64,000 nt of DNA, taken from the NCBI GenBank assembly GCA_026419785.1, contig JAODTK010000333.1, forward strand, positions 558,001 to 622,000, in the 5' to 3' direction. Shown in pieces: positions 45,680-56,150 of this stretch; positions within the stretch are counted from its first letter, which is position 1; each line of letters starts with the position of its first letter. Source of the DNA: Sclerodactyla briareus. Lineage: Eukaryota > Echinodermata > Holothuroidea > Dendrochirotida > Sclerodactylidae. The notes below the pieces were generated by a model. It was not told the origin of the DNA and made no database searches. It was given only the letters and a program-made list of their open reading frames with translations. Position numbers and translations under genes: made by a program.

Positions 45680-47165
45680 AAAACACAAGATTCAGAGCAA
45701 CAAATCGCATCTACGGACATTACTGTGAAATCGAACGTGTGATTGGTTATAAGGAGTGTTAAAATGCATCAAATTCATCTAGGCTATCCGAAAATGCAAA
45801 ATTTTTCCAAAGTGGGGAAAGGGGGGATTTGTCGGTCCCCTAATAGGTCCGATTTAGGCAAACTCCTCGAAATTGAACTTACAGCCCAATAAAAAAAACA
45901 GGTAATCGTTCAATTTGGCAGAAAAAAGATCATAAGAGCTCAGAGTTAGCAATCGCAAATCGCATGAGTCTATTGCATGAGAAAATGCAAAAATCATTTC
46001 TGGAAGAAGCTTAGTGTCAGGGGTGTCATATGCACCAAATTGCATCTAAAAAGGCCACTTTGGAAATGTAAAAAAAAATCCCAAGTGCGAAAGGGGGGAT
46101 TTGGAGGTTACTATGAAAGGTGAGAATTAACCAACTCCCAAAGAAGATGATTTACTGCCCTCGATTGGACAGAACAAAATTACAAGATTCAGAGCAGCAA
46201 ATCTCATCTAAGACATGTGAAAATGCACAATTATTTTCTGCAACGAAGTGAGTGTTTTTTGTGTGCATTGGCACCAATTGCAAATCTGAGGCTGCCTGGA
46301 AATGCAAAAATTTCCCAAAGTGGGGTAGGGGGACATCGGCGATCCACTTAAAGGTGAGTTTAGATCAACTCCCAAAGAAGGGAACTCCCTGCCCTCGATA
46401 TTGCAGAAAAATCGCAAGATTCAGGGGCAACAAATCGCTTCTAACATGGTGAAAATGCAAAATTAGGAATCCTATATCGCACCAAATGCATCTAAAGGTC
46501 ACCTAAAAATGATTTTTTTTTTTTTCGCGAATTTAGCGATTTGCACAAATATCACAAATTTAAATCATCAATCGCCCATCTAAAGACATGTCAAAATGGC
46601 ACAATAATTATGAAAAAATTTTTTTCTATCTCTGAACTATGTATATTACTGTATTGCACCATTAAACAATGCCACCTGAAAATTCAAAAATTCCTATAGT
46701 GGGGGAAAAGGCGGTCCCCTGAAAGGTGAGGATTAGACCAACTCCCGAAGAAGGAACCTACTTCTCTCGATTTGGTAGCAAGCATCACAAATTTAAAAAG
46801 CAGCAAACCGCATCGAACGACATGTGAGAATGCGCATTATTTCTGAAAGAATTCGGATCCCTATAATTGTCCACCAAATTGCCATCTGAGGTCACCAAAA
46901 TCGGAAATTTTCTTGGATGGGATAGGGGAGTTCATCGTCTCCTACAAGGTGAGATTTAGGACCACTCATACAGAAGGGAACTCACTGCTCTTGATTTGGC
47001 AAAAAAATCACAAGGTCCAGATTTATTAAATAGCAATCTACTAATAACATTTGAAATTGACAAAAATGAAAATTTTCTGGAAGAGCGAGTGTTTTGGATG
47101 CTATAATGCACCAAATTGGCATCTAAGGCCATTTGAAAAAATATGCAAAATCCCAAAGGGAGGGG
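45680..47165. repeat. Internal tandem array of the hAT-like element, about 230-bp unit
   Basis: 'GTGAAAATGCA' type landmarks lie near 45980, 46210, 46450, 46590, 46828 and 47055 (mostly 227-240 bp apart, one short unit). Each unit also repeats 'CACAAGATTCAGAGCAACAA', 'TGCACCAAATTGCATCTAA', 'CCCAAAGTGGGG' and 'AGGTGAGATTAGACCAACTC'. At least six units are visible. The array lies wholly inside the element. Confidence 0.75.
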
Positions 47166-47399
47166 GTACCTCCCCCTCCCCTTAGACCCTTCCCCCCCAG
47201 ATCCGCCATCCAACTATCAACATCAGCCCCCCCACTCAAAATTCCGTTCCTACGGCGTACGCCACTGATTTCATGAGATATCAGGACGAGGCTCGGCGAT
47301 CATGTAAGTGTACCAATCCTTGACACTTCCACGATGGTAATAGGCCACATCAATAGTTCTTTGATTAGTAGGTTTGAACAAAGAAGTAGCTTGCCGAAA

Positions 47400-47657
47400 A
47401 AAAAATATGTGAATCAGTTTACGTTGTAATTGCCATTCCAGCAGACATTCATCAGACTTCAGGCTAGTTGTCACGATTACTTACTTGCCCTGAATGAGGA
47501 GGCAGGGTAGATTCCTGCTCCCAGGATCGCGATTTATCGTCCCTCCCACAAACGGGGTGAAGTGGTTGGTGTCTTGCCACGACAACCGGGGTTGGAACCA
47601 GGGACCTCAGGCCTTGCAGGCGGACACTCTAACCAACTCTAAACCGTTTCTGCCACC
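47400..47657 (-). repeat. tRNA-derived SINE (unit 2 copy)
   Basis: On the minus strand from 47657, 'GGTGGCAGAAACGG', then 'GTTGGTTAGAGTGTCCGCC', the loop CTGCAAG (GCA in anticodon position), and B-box 'GGTTCCAACCC' (47599 to 47589). The body and 3' part ('CATTCAGGGCAAGTAAGTAA', 'AGTCTGATGAATGTCTGCTG') match the unit 1 copy. The SINE was therefore present before the tandem duplication. The head resembles a Cys-type tRNA in its loop, but the parent is uncertain. Confidence 0.7.
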
Positions 47658-48213
47658 TCACGTCACTACTTTACGAACGCCTGTGTACTCGACCTTACGA
47701 GAATATGAAAATAGCATTACCTTCTGACCATTGAGGTAAGTAGGCGTAACGGCGTTACGGGAAAAATGTGGAACCTGCGGAATATGTGTAGTCCTAATTG
47801 TGTGGAAGAGGCAGGACGCTGATGTTAGTTCAATTTGCCAATACGGACCATATTCGACATAAAATCTCAACACCCTGGGCGTTATTTTTTTTTTTTTTGG
47901 GGGGGGGGGGGGGGTGAGTGGTTGAGAACATTTGGGGTGGGGGAGAACCTCCACAACGGAGCAAGCAATGTTCAATGCCTCCAGTGTACTTAGGACCAAG
48001 GTGCAGTGGACTGGTATCTTTGACATAACTGCCTGTTCACTTGGAAACAGTGAAGAGCCTCCACTAAGGTCAACGTCACGCCAGAGTAGTGAAATAAATA
48101 TATCGACCACACATATGTCACTGGACTGACAGCGTACCGACGGCATTTGTCTGGGGGGGGTGTGATGGTCGGACCCGAGGGTTAGTGCGCCCGCAATAAC
48201 AGCCTCACCCTCC

Positions 48214-49200
48214 GTAGTAACAAAATAAATGCAATTCATGGGCCCCAAGACACCACCGCTGCTGTTATATTTGAACACAACCCAATGTAGGACGTCTACA
48301 GGATAGTGATTTGGGTGTGTGGTGTGTGTGTTAAGTGGTTTGGGAGTTCTGACCTCCAGCCCTCCGTCCACCCTTGCGTACGCCAATGCTGATAATTCAC
48401 TGAGGTTTTACGTTCGGTCGTATCAACACGCGTTCCGTAAAGTAATTGGCACCCACTCTCTTCAAAAAGTGAATGTCAATTTATCAAAACCTACATCCTG
48501 ACTTATAGGCATTATAGCTTTGCCATAAAGGGTGGATATGTAACATGATATAGTGACTAATATCCCGGACCTAATCTTCTTAAAAACGAATGCATACTGA
48601 CATACGTGATGATCGTTGTCATTTTTATCGGAACCGGGTTCGAATTCGAAAAATTAATCAAATTGTTTCTTTAGGTTTAATATGATAACCCCGTCCACTG
48701 TCTACCGTGCTGTCCCGCGGTATGCATCGTATTAATGATAGTTATATTACTACCTAGGGAATCAACCGATGCAATGGTTATTTATTCCCCATGTTTAAAT
48801 ACCTTATTCACTGACCATGTCAGCAGGGGCGCGTTCACCTACACGTGTGCACAACAGTCCACATCGATCTTAATTAGCTCTCCGTTCCGGCAATAGCGTA
48901 TTCATGCACATCCTCACCCGGATTTATATGCCTTGTTTAATAGATGTTTTAAATCGTCGTACCGAAACCTTGCCACTGAATACCGTCTCTACGACCCTCT
49001 CAGTTTGCCTGACTGACAAGTACCTGGACCAGTTTAACCTCTTTTGAACACCACAGTTCAGGAAGCGCTTGCTCTATCCTCCTGAAAACCCTACGTTTAT
49101 AACAGTGACACGGTATGTATTAGACCCTTAATTCACTCAAATGCAAAAATGGTATAGATTTCATAAAATTATGGGTAATCAAATACAACTCATCGCTTTC
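48214..49200. repeat. Left paralogous block, homologous to 56405-57390
   Basis: Shared landmarks: 'AAATAAATGCAATTCATG', 'GCGTACGCCAATGCTGA', 'CAACACGCGTTCCGTAAAGT', 'GTGAATGTCAAT', 'GGAATCAACCGATGC', 'GACTGACAAGTACC' with 'TGGACCAGTTTAACCTCTTT', 'GAACACCACA', 'CAGTGACACGGTATGTAT'. Similarity looks like 70-80 per cent with many indels, older than the 2.43-kb tandem pair. 'CTTGCGTACGCCAATGCTG' (48371-48389) itself resembles a hAT-like right end. Confidence 0.7.
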
Positions 49201-49950
49201 ACGGGGTGAAACTTACGTGGAACCCCTTACCAGCGGCCGTACGTAGCAGGATTCTGATGGAGGGGGGGGGGGGGATTTGTGAGGGTGCTTGCGACCCGCT
49301 ATCTAGCGAGCGCATACCAGGGTTGGCACGAATCGTACCTTAAAATTTGAGCCTAAAAGCTCTCTTTAATGGTAGAAATGCGTACTCACGAGCCTTTCCA
49401 TATTGGGTAATAATGTTCGGGAATGGTCTTCGGAGAAGGCTATCTATGATTTCTCCTTAATTCGGTTCTTGCTCGGCGAACAGAGGCATGTTCCTAGGTA
49501 TCATGGTAGATTGTTCGCGCAATTAGTCCCAGTTTTAAGCAGTTGTTATTCGATATCCTGCTGGAATTTCCAGGCTCTCCATTTCCCGGAACATTATACA
49601 CTTTTGGTGCCTTCCGCCCCTGCCTACAGACTTACCCAATTTCCTGTCGTAATAAACCATAGCGTACTGCAGTTTGCAAATAATTACAACTCGTGTACAA
49701 AGTTGAATTCTCTGCGTCTGGATTATATTATTATTCTGAAATTTAGGCAGTTCCAACTCGAACTAATGAACTTACAAAAAGAAGCGCAGACAGAAACAGA
49801 TCCCTAATCGCGCCGTAGTGCAAGATTCACTTGGCCAGCAGGAGGATTTGTGATTCATTTTCCACACATGAAAAGCGAAAGCCAAACACTCAAATGCTCG
49901 GCGGAGACGCCATGGGGGATCCGACTTTCATGAGCTCTCTCCCCCTCCCG
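49201..49950. other. Segment specific to the left paralogous block
   Basis: It is absent from the right block, which has different DNA at this point. It starts near 'CAGCGGCCGTACGTAGCAGG' followed by a G-run (49260-49274), reminiscent of a hAT-like end. It carries a 134-codon + frame (49403-49807: 'LIRFLLGEQRHVPRYHGRLF', 'YTLLVPSAPAYRLTQFPVV', 'LRLDYIIILKFRQFQLELMN') with no known motif. No matching right terminus was found. Confidence 0.35.
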
Positions 49951-50655
49951 ACACCCTGGCGACGGCCTGGGCGGGAACGACATATATTTACATTGCCTTA
50001 AAGCTGGCTGGGTTCCGCCGCAGTTTCGGGAGACGATTGTCTGGCGACTTTCTAATTTCTAATATTCGACAGTATGTGGAATGGGATGGAAGTGAAGTGG
50101 ATTTCTCTCGATATGACCGATAACAAAATTCCCAAACTTAATTTATTTTTCGAGACAAAAATTGCTGGGATTCCAAACACACCCCACAAACACGAAGCCA
50201 CAAACCAATTTTAGGAAACTTGCGTCAATGATATTGGAACTTCAAAACCTATGCTGATGGACAGCAGGATATCAAATCTTAAGAACGGGTAGAAGTCAAC
50301 GGTGATGAATGTATGTGGAAAATAGGCATGAGAAAAGGCTACTGGATATCTATCGACCAAACACTATCTTGAATGCACATAATATGGATCTTGTTGAAGT
50401 ATTTAATAATAGAAAAAGGGTTGATAAAGGAAAAAACCTTCCTTAACATTGAGCATGATGTCATTATAATATAAGGTTACTTTTGCCAATTATGATTACA
50501 AGCAATTGCTGTAGGACCACGGTTTGTAAAGAAATTCGAGTTGAGTTGCAACCAAACGGACTAGCTTTTATAACGGTGATTGCTATACTCCGGCTTGTTT
50601 GTGGCTGTTGATTCTCCATCCTGAGACACCATCTAGATAAGCGTATAGAAAGAAA
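49951..50655. repeat. Left paralogous block continued, homologous to 58285-58560 and 61495-61690
   Basis: 'GGGCGGGAACGACATATATT', 'TACATTGCC', 'GCTGGCTGGGTTCCG', 'AGACGATTGTCTGGCGA', 'CTTTCTAATTTCTA' match 58293-58390. 'ATAATATAAGGTTAC', 'TTGCCAATTATG' and 'GTTGATTCTCC' with 'GAGACAC' match 61509-61665. In the right block these two parts are 3 kb apart because of insertions. Confidence 0.65.
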
Positions 50656-50699
50656 ATATTGACCTTGTTGTTTTTACTTTTGTATAGCCTTAGTGTCAC

Positions 50700-50830
50700 T
50701 ATGTGTGTGTGTGTATGTGTTGGGTCGTGGGGGGAGGGGGGGGGTGGGGTGGTCGGCGGGTGGTGGTGTTGGGGGGGGGGGGGGGGTGCGCGCGCGTGTG
50801 TGTGTGTGGCGTGTGTGTGTTGTTGTCACA
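50700..50830. repeat. GT-repeat and G-rich tract
   Basis: (GT)n, then GGGG-clustered sequence with a G16 run, then (GC)n/(GT)n. Multiple G-runs could form quadruplexes, and the GCGCGCGTGTG part could adopt Z-DNA. It sits just past the end of the left paralogous block. Confidence 0.95.
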
Positions 50831-51520
50831 CTTTCCTCGGGAGCAGGATATTTTTCGAACAGTGAGTGCAATTGCGAAAAAAATTCCAGGGTAGCATTTC
50901 GGGGTTGGGTGCAACACGATTGATTAGATTTTGGGCACGCAAGTCAATAATTAAGTTTAAGGGAATTAGCCTATTTCATGTAATTTAGTGTTTGAGGCTC
51001 GTTGAGCAAATACGGATGAACAGCGGGGGTTATGGTGACTTGGTTTGGCACAAAATGCGGGATATAAGGTAGATGGAATGATTAGATTTTCAGCGTGAAA
51101 TACGGTATCAAAGGTCAATTCGGGGTCAAAAAACTAGTTGTTTGCTAACTTGGAACCAAATGTCTGCCAAGGACGGGAGGTGACCATTGTGTTCACTCGT
51201 TTGACCTCCATCTGTGTGGCGTTTGACCTTAATTGAACCTTCACCATGTTTGGGCCGATCAAATTTTCGTGGCCATTTTGGATCTCAAAGGCACCATCTG
51301 ATCGAAATGGTCCATATTGACCCCATGAACGATTGACGTAACAGGTCTGTCAGTGACTCGCGGACGGTGTTTGTAATGCGGAAGTGTACGGTAGTTACTG
51401 GCAATGTCGCTATCGATTTATTATACCAGAACCATTGCCCGCGCTGTGTTTTATTTTAAAACAAACAAGAAAGCTAAGTGGGATTATGATTCCTTGAGCT
51501 GCCCTCATGACCTTTCACTT
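50831..51520. other. Lead-in to the 310-bp array
   Basis: Contains TTTGACC/GGTCAA segments and resembles the array only loosely. No coding or RNA signal. Confidence 0.35.
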
Positions 51521-52935
51521 TTAGTTTGTAACATCAGATTACCTTTGACCCAGAGTAATAGGGATCGTGTAGTATTATGGGGGACACACAGCGAGTATGA
51601 GCGACATCCACTCTGCAGGGTTCAGCATGAGCTTCATCAACCCAGGTGGGGTTGAGTTGGGTGTTTTCGAGTGTTAAACAAGCTGAAATTGGCCCGCATA
51701 TCAACTTTTCACTTTTTTTTAACCTAAATTCACCCCTGACCTTACCAAAAGCCATTAGGGTCCTGTAGCTCCACGCGAGAAAGCTACCCACCAAATTTCA
51801 ACCCGATCAAAAAAAACATTCTGGACTTATCATGTCCACAAGCTTTGTAGACTTTGACCTCTGGGGACTTCAAATGACTTTGACCTGAACCTAGGGGTCA
51901 TGTATCCAGCATAGGGAACACACACATCCGAGTATAGGCGCATCCATCGGGTGGGGTGTGGAGTTGTGTTCACAAGCTAGAATTGGCCGCGGAACCGAAC
52001 GAACCCCGCCGACGCGCCATATCAATTTTTCACAATTTTCCCATTCTCTCCCAAACAGAACCCAGTTACACTTGTACTCCCCATAAGAACAATAATAAAG
52101 CTTACTCACCAAACTTCAGCTTGATTGGACAAGATTCTGGATTATCCTCCTCACGAAAATCTCAGACTGACCCCAATGACTCGTCAGACCGACCCAAAAC
52201 AATCGGGTTCATTGACTGTCATCATGAGGAACACACATACCTGGTATAAGACTTAATCCACCAGGTGGGTCTCGAGATATCGTGTCACAAGCCAAATTGG
52301 CCAAAATATCATTTCCTCCATTTGTGGTTTACCAAAAGTCACCCCGACCCCACGAAATGAAAAGAAGCTAAACACCACATTGGCAACCCGATAGACCAAC
52401 TATTCGAACTATCGGGTTCATAAGGTTTTCAGCTCTGACCTTGTGACCTCAATGACCTCGACCTGACTCCAAAAACAATATGGCCTCATGTATTCTGATT
52501 CATTGTGGGAAAAAACCCACATCCCAAGTATGCGCTTCATCCATACATATGGGATCGGGTTAGGCTCTTTCACAAGCTAAAATTGCCCAAAATTATTAGT
52601 TTTTAAAATTTCCAGTTCTTCCCCAAAACTGACACCATGCTTCCACCCCAGAACTATAGGGTGTTGTTCTCCCAATAAGGGAGCCACACACCGGATTTCA
52701 GGGGCTTGGGCCAAGCAATTCTGGACTAATCTTGTTTACAAGCTACCAACATTGACCTCTAATGACCTCAGGACTTTGACCTGCCCAAAAAAAAATAGGG
52801 GATCGTGTTACTCATTATGAGGAACCAACAGCCAAGTATGAGTTTCATCTATCCCCCAGGGGGGTGGGGGTCAAGTTATGCTCTTCACGAGCCAGGCGTT
52901 GCCGAGGAATTAAAAATGCCAACCCAAATTGGCTG
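51521..52935. repeat. Tandem array, about 310-bp unit, 4-5 copies
   Basis: The landmark 'AGTATGAGC.TCATC.AC.CAGGTGGG' or a variant occurs near 51594, 51931, 52243, 52529 and 52837 (intervals about 286-337 bp). Each unit then gives 'TTCACAAGCTAAAATTGGCC', 'ACCAAATTTCAACCCGATC', 'ATTCTGGACTTATC' and 'TTTGACCTC' clusters. At 52437-52466 three TGACCT half-sites are close together (TGACCT TG TGACCT CAA TGACCT). No coding potential. The style is that of the other AGGTCA arrays, but the sequence is distinct. Confidence 0.8.
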
Positions 52936-53735
52936 TTCCAAATATTTGCTCAGATTGGTAGAAGTCACTCCACGTATTCTCGTATGCTGTACTGTTAAGA
53001 TAATATGATGAGACAGGGGGAGAGAAAAGGGGGTGGGGGGCGGAGGGGAGAGAGAGGAACAATGTATGTCACAAGTGTTGATGATTCTCTTCACAATTTG
53101 TCAGTTGTTGGCACTTGATGGCGAATAACGAAATATTCAACTGGTGGGTCAACGGATGGTCTATTGATGACCATCATTAGGACCAGGTTACCTTGGTTTT
53201 ACTAGACTGAACTAGGATTGTCGCCCCCTCGTTCCTTACAAAATGGCTGTAAAATTAAGTATTCTAGTTTGCTGTGTTTGAGAGAATGAACTGAGAGGAT
53301 GGCGTGTGAAAAAAACATACGTGTTGATGGCCCCTTTAACGGTTGCTTTGGGGTTCGCCCTTAGCTCTATTCAAATGCTGACTTCTCATCAGCGAGATTA
53401 GGGATCATCGACAGTGACGTAGATTAGATAAAAGTGTTGCGCAGTACCAGTAAACTATACTGTTATGGAAAGATATAAGAAATAATTAATTGACTAGCTA
53501 GAAGCGCATTTGCTCATCTGGCGTCAGTTGTGTCCAATGTCACGCAATCACCAGGTGGTTAACCTATTGTCGGACAATAAACCGGAGAGCTCTTCGATAA
53601 ATAGAAACTGGGTGAATAGTAAAGTTTTGAGACGGCTATTTAGAATCGAATGTTTCTCTGAACAAATCGATTCGTGTTCGCAATTGTGACCGGGTGTTTC
53701 AATCTTTTCCTCAGTGGGTCTTAGCTGGAGCATGG
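52936..53735. other. Unassigned DNA
   Basis: A GA/GGGG purine run lies at 53014-53055. Otherwise nothing I can support. Confidence 0.35.
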
Positions 53736-54170
53736 CCCTTTTCTTAGGTGATGACACGGCTCTTCTTTAATGGAGGTGGTCTTTTCTTTTAGCTGGGGCA
53801 TTGGACGTCTTCTTCAGCTGGATTTCACAGTACTTTTATTGCCTGGTCCATGGCCCTATTCTTAGCGGAAAGGACACGACCCTTTTTAGCTGAGGCACGG
53901 CTCTTTCTCTTAGATGGGACATGCGTTTTCCTTAGCAGGGAGATGGTCTCCTCTTTAGCTGGACATGACCTCATTAGGTACGCCCTTTTTCTCAGCTGGG
54001 GTACAGCTTTGTTTCAGCGTGGGGGCACGGTTTTTTTTCTTAGTGGGGACGTACCTTGTTTCAGCTGGGGTACGGCTCTTTTCTTGGATGGGGAGTCCAC
54101 TTTTCTAGTTGGGGCATGGACCATTTTCTTTGCTAAGGCACGGATTTCTCAACTGATGCTGGCCTTTAAT
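53736..54170. repeat. Minisatellite, about 24-bp unit (TTAGCTGGGGCACGGCTCTTTTC type)
   Basis: Roughly 16-18 degenerate units repeat 'CTTAGCTGGGGCA' and 'CGGCTCTTTT', with units of 22-30 bp. Because 24 is a multiple of three, a 114-codon + frame (53850-54194) stays open with an eight-residue rhythm such as LFLSWGTA, LFQRGGTV, FFLSGDVP, FLDGEST. The frame is a by-product of the repeat length. It has no flanking coding sequence or start context that argues for translation. Confidence 0.8.
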
Positions 54171-55090
54171 TCCTTTACGGGTCAGGGAATCTAGTCAGTC
54201 ACGTCAGTGAGGATGTGGGATGTACGTGGACGCGTGACAATAATGGATCTCAACTTGGTAGGGTGTTCCCCAGGATGGAGTACATTGACCCCCTATTGTC
54301 AGATTGTTGTGTCGAGTTATGAGTGTTTCAAGCCCAAAAATTAAGCCAAGATTATTGAGTTGGTCACATTTGACAAAAATCACCCCGACCCAAACCAAGA
54401 ATAAGGCCAAGTAAACAAAAAAATAGTTCTCGTCCTAACTTCGCCGAAAATTTGGGCTTGGGCCTTTTTTTTTTTTTTTTTTTGCCTCTCAGACAGTCCA
54501 GAATACCCATAGTTAGTACTGTATTCGCGGTTTCAGCAGTTCTGGAATGAGCATTGAGGCTTCTTTTTTTTTCTTTTGTCCCTGGGTTTATACCCCCTAG
54601 TGGCCAGAAAGCCATCCCAAAATGTTCCTTACATAGTTAGCATGGCAATCAGTAGTAAGCTTTTTCCTTTTTAAACCTTATTTTGAAGAATTTATAAAGT
54701 GAAGTTGTCAAAAAAAAGAAATTTGACAATTATCTAAAAAAGGTGCGGGCGGGGACGAGAAAACAGTGCTTTTGTTGTTTTACTTGGCCTAATAGGTTTT
54801 CCTGTACAGTACGATAGCCTAAATTGTGCTTGCTTTTCAGAAGCCAATTGTGTTCGCTCTCTCCAGATATTGGTCAGAGCCCTCCGACACTCCCCAGTTG
54901 TTAGTCCCACGGACGTGTTGTTTTTTTTTTTTTTTTTTTTTTCAAGTAGGATTTTTCTCGATGCGACAGGAATACATCTTGCATTCAGGTTACTGGATTG
55001 AGAATTTGGAAGACGATTGTGTTTCTGGTAAGGAACAATAGTAAGCCTGAAGGGTAGTGAATTAGGTGTAAATCAGGGCCTATGTAGGTG
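54171..55090. other. Unassigned DNA with poly-T tracts
   Basis: T20 at 54464-54483 and T22 at 54921-54942. The part at 54840-54957 resembles 19465-19590. One could be a short retroposed or dispersed repeat with a poly-T (minus-strand poly-A) tract, but no known SINE head is visible. Confidence 0.4.
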
Positions 55091-55950
55091 TGAATGAGGG
55101 GTAGAAAAATCCGTGAGGTGCAGTGGCGTGCCCCGGAGTAGAAATTAGGGACAACATGCGAGTATGAAAACTGTGCACCAAATGTGGTAGGCGATTCTCA
55201 AGCCTTGCTACGAATGATTGCAGGTGGGTTTAAGGATCCCCATTTTGTTTTTGTTGTGGGAGGTCAAGGTCACGAGGCCAACAGAGATCTAAATTCTGAA
55301 ATGTTAGTGAGCACAATATCCGGGCAACGGAATGATGTAGAAAATTCATGTTGGCACAAGGGTTGCCATGTGGAATAGGAAACCCCTACAGGGCTGGGTC
55401 AGGTCCAAGGTCACTCGAGGTCAACAGAGGTTGTTGAAAAGAATGTGAGACATGAGAAAACTCTGCAACCAAATGATGTAGAAAATTCTTGCTTGGAACA
55501 AGGGGTTGCCCATTTGAATAGGAAACCCCTACAGGTTCGGAGTCAGGTCCAAGGTCAGGTCATCAAGGTCAACAGAGGTAAAAAACAACAACATGTGAGC
55601 ATGAGAACTCTGCAACAAATGAGTTCAAGAGGCTAATTGTTACGGAGGGTTTCCTTGTGGTTTAGAGAATCAATGGGGTGTCTAGTGAGGGCCTCAGGGT
55701 AATCGAAGGTCAACAGAGACAAGTCTGAAAAGTTGTGAGCATGATATCTGTGCCATTGGACGGGGTACAAAAATTCATACTGAGCACGAAGATATCATTT
55801 GGAGTAGATAATCCAAATAGTCTTGGGTTCAGGTTCGAAGGGTCTGTAGGAGAGCTGTACAGTCCAATTATCAAGGCATGAATGAAAACAAGCGCATCCC
55901 TCCAGTTGTTCAGTGTCGTGGCAAAAGGAATCCACTGAGCCTTGGGTTCT
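55091..55950. repeat. Tandem family with about 170-bp unit, block 3
   Basis: Units carry 'AATGATGTAGAAAATTC.TG', 'GG.ACAAGGGGTTGCCAT', 'GGAATAGGAAACCCCTACAG', 'GGTCAGGTCCAAGGTCA', 'GAGGTCAACAGAGGT' and 'CATGTGAGCATGAGAACTCT', with starts near 55325, 55470 and 55615 and a diverged one near 55760. This is better preserved than block 1 at 28 kb and gives the clearest view of the unit. Confidence 0.75.
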
Positions 55951-56150
55951 TGTTTTTTTCTTTCTTTCTAAGAGCAGAGAGTCAGAGAGTAAATTGAAAC
56001 AACATAGGGAGAAAGAATAACCATAAAATCAATTAATGCTTCAGGTTCGTGTAATCAGTAATGTATTTGGGTGACTAGATGTACAATTGCAATAGGCACA
56101 CGCACATTCACACATGAATACAATATATTTTAGCACGGTCATGACACATT
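55951..56150. other. Spacer before the right paralogous block
   Basis: AG-rich then AT-rich sequence with no gene or repeat signature. Confidence 0.35.

Larger units (their letters stand above)
44823..47267. mobile_element. Non-autonomous hAT-like element, 2,445 bp, inserted in unit 2
   Basis: Unit 1 reads continuously across the site (CCATTTTCAG then AAGATATCAGG), whereas unit 2 is split here, so both ends are fixed by comparison. The left end is CAAGGGCGTAGGAACCGG. The right end, inverted, is CAGTGGCGTACGCCGTAGGA. Flanks ATTTTCAG and ATTTCATG are a plausible 8-bp target duplication. The interior holds no transposase. From about 45680 to 47165 it is a tandem array. The block 45000-45088 (TTGCTTGAATTTC, CCAATTTTTG, palindrome TCGCGCGCTTAGCGCGC) is the inverted equivalent of 26243-26330, so both elements belong to one family. 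Confidence 0.85.
43392..48213. repeat. Tandem segmental duplication, unit 2 (with insertion)
   Basis: Second copy of the 2.43-kb unit. Without the 2,445-bp insertion and its target duplication it is about 2.37 kb. It begins 'GTTAACTATATGGAAGTATG' at 43392 and ends 'AGCCTCACCCTCCG'. It continues into 48.2-50.65 kb, which has its own homolog at 56.4-61.7 kb. Unit 2 therefore sits at the edge of a larger duplicated block. Confidence 0.9.

Noticed and set aside
47658-48386. The longest open frame in the window (242 codons, minus strand)
   Set aside because: It runs through the T(n)G(n) tract and repeat sequence of unit 2. The matching part of unit 1 does not keep the frame, and no domain is visible.
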